Positions 63,140 through 64,000 of a stretch of 64,000 nt of DNA are shown here, piece after piece. The notes below the pieces were generated by a model, which saw nothing but the letters and a program-made list of their open reading frames with translations, was not told the DNA's origin and did no database searches. Positions within the stretch are counted from its first letter, which is position 1. Every line of letters begins with the position of its first letter. This DNA is from Clostridium sp. (GTDB lineage Bacteria; Bacillota; Clostridia; Clostridiales; Clostridiaceae): the NCBI RefSeq assembly GCF_030532265.1, contig NZ_JAUNLM010000007.1, forward strand, positions 1 through 64,000, given 5' to 3'. Made by a program: the position numbers and the translations under genes.

Positions 63140-63685
63140 ATGAAAAAAGTTTGTGTATTACTAGCAAATGGTTTTGAAGAAATTGAAGCATTAACAGTTG
63201 TTGATGTTTTAAGAAGAGCTAATATAGAATGTGAACTTGTATCAATTGAAAAAGAATATGTTACTGGAGCACATAATATAACAGTCAAAGCTGATGTTTT
63301 AATTGATGATATAAAAAATGTAGATATGTTAATACTTCCAGGTGGAATGCCAGGAGCTACTAATTTAAGAGATGATTCTAGAGTTATAAATTTAATAAAG
63401 AATTTATTAGAAAATAATAAAAAGGTTGCAGCTATATGTGCAGCTCCAATTGTTTTAGAAAAAGCTTCTGTAATAGATGGGGAATGCGTTACATCTTATC
63501 CTGGTTTCGAGAATGAATTAAAAGTAGCAAATTACAAAGAAGATTTAGTTGTTGTAAGTGGAAATATAATAACAAGTAGAGGTCCTGCAACTGCATTAGA
63601 ATTTGCTTATACAATATTAAAAGAATTAGGTTCAGATAAAGCTGAAATTTTAAGAGAAGAAATGTTATATAATTTATTGAAATAA
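63140..63685 (+). CDS. DJ-1/PfpI-family protein
   Basis: A 181-aa protein of the DJ-1 superfamily with the conserved Glu15 and nucleophilic Cys100 (AAICAAP). Members act as glyoxalase or deglycase-like enzymes or redox chaperones; which applies here is not clear. AAAGGATG precedes the ATG, 28 nt after parC; recJ begins 14 nt later, so it belongs to the same run of genes. Confidence 0.88.
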   Translation: MKKVCVLLANGFEEIEALTVVDVLRRANIECELVSIEKEYVTGAHNITVKADVLIDDIKNVDMLILPGGMPGATNLRDDSRVINLIKNLLENNKKVAAICAAPIVLEKASVIDGECVTSYPGFENELKVANYKEDLVVVSGNIITSRGPATALEFAYTILKELGSDKAEILREEMLYNLLK

Positions 63686-63699
63686 AAAGGTGAATTAGA

Positions 63700-64000
63700 A
63701 TGAAAGAGAAGTGGCTAGTAAGAAATAAAAAATCAGAATTTCAAAATTTAGCTAAAGAATTTAATGAAAATAGTCTTATATTAAGGTTATTAGCTAATAG
63801 AGGAATTTCTGATAAAAAATCCGCTTCTCTTTTTCTTAGTGGTACAATTTCTGATATGTATGATAGCTTTTTAATGAAGGACTTAGAAAAAGGAGTTAAT
63901 ATAATAAAAGATGCCATAGAAAAAGGGAAGAAGATAGTAATATATGGGGACTATGACTGTGATGGAGTTTGTAGCACCGCCATACTTTATAAAGCACTTA
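63700..64000 (+). CDS. recJ: Single-strand DNA exonuclease RecJ (5' part, cut by window edge)
   Basis: The first 100 codons of a longer gene that runs past the window. It reads KEKWLVRNKK, then IVIYGDYDCDGVCSTAILYKAL, the DHH-family motif with the two metal-binding aspartates and a Cys between. RecJ degrades single-stranded DNA 5' to 3' in recombination and repair. The RecJ call rests on this motif and the start region, where the typical early lysine-tryptophan segment is present. AGGTGA at 63688-63693 sets the ATG. Confidence 0.85.
   Translation, partial: MKEKWLVRNKKSEFQNLAKEFNENSLILRLLANRGISDKKSASLFLSGTISDMYDSFLMKDLEKGVNIIKDAIEKGKKIVIYGDYDCDGVCSTAILYKAL

Overview
The window is a contiguous, gene-dense piece of a very AT-rich (by eye roughly 26-28 % GC) Firmicutes chromosome, almost certainly Clostridium sensu stricto. 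Supporting signs are strong AGGAGG-type ribosome binding sites, frequent TTG/GTG starts, [FeFe]-hydrogenase maturation genes, a clostridial anaerobic sulfite reductase operon, a sporulation-type YtaF protein and PyrR-type attenuation. I see no rRNA or tRNA gene, CRISPR array, insertion sequence, prophage or integrase: this is ordinary core chromosome with some accessory metabolic cassettes.

Layout. 0.3-3 kb: DUF47/PiT phosphate uptake pair and a DUF368 (PopT-type) undecaprenyl-phosphate transporter, then a converging diguanylate cyclase. 4.1-8.9 kb: an unknown protein and the [FeFe]-hydrogenase maturation operon (TM1266-like, hydE, hydG, hydF) behind a long leader ending in a terminator. 9-16.8 kb: a DbpA-like helicase, iron alcohol dehydrogenase, YtaF, TVP38-type protein, HAD phosphatase, Na+-dependent transporter and a divergent cis-prenyltransferase. 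17-28.7 kb: a sulfite-to-sulfide module: a Crp/Fnr regulator, a formate/nitrite-family (hydrosulfide) channel, asrABC, then a seven-gene operon (hemA, sirC-like, hemC, cobA-hemD fusion, hemB, hemL, cbiK-like) carrying every step from glutamyl-tRNA to siroheme, the cofactor of AsrC. A perfect CRP-consensus palindrome overlaps the regulator's stop codon in front of the channel and asr genes.

28.7-43.9 kb: mostly single genes and short operons: two small proteins of 49 and 40 codons, a TtcA-like thiolase-type PP-loop enzyme, MATE exporter, ChbG deacetylase, polysaccharide deacetylase, uracil permease uraA with two PyrR sites in its leader, dUTPase, ABC-F protein, TetR regulator, DUF4397 protein, SufS-like desulfurase. 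44-48 kb: a phosphofructokinase of probable PPi type, a Zur-like Fur regulator and a znuBC zinc importer with a 7-1-7 palindrome on its promoter. 48-64 kb: PepF, rhomboid protease, UvsE, glutamate dehydrogenase, a processive-type glycosyltransferase, thiol peroxidase, then a tight run mnmH, parE, parC, a DJ-1 protein and the 5' part of recJ, which is cut by the window edge.

The most interesting items are regulatory: (1) the uraA leader, which reads as a tandem PyrR device with a transcription attenuator followed by a second PyrR hairpin that can switch the Shine-Dalgarno sequence; (2) the CRP-type box whose sequence fits the regulator's recognition helix; (3) the terminator-containing leader of the hydrogenase maturation operon; and (4) the Zur-like box. 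I find no wholly new multi-gene system. All functional calls are by reading motifs; no database search was run.
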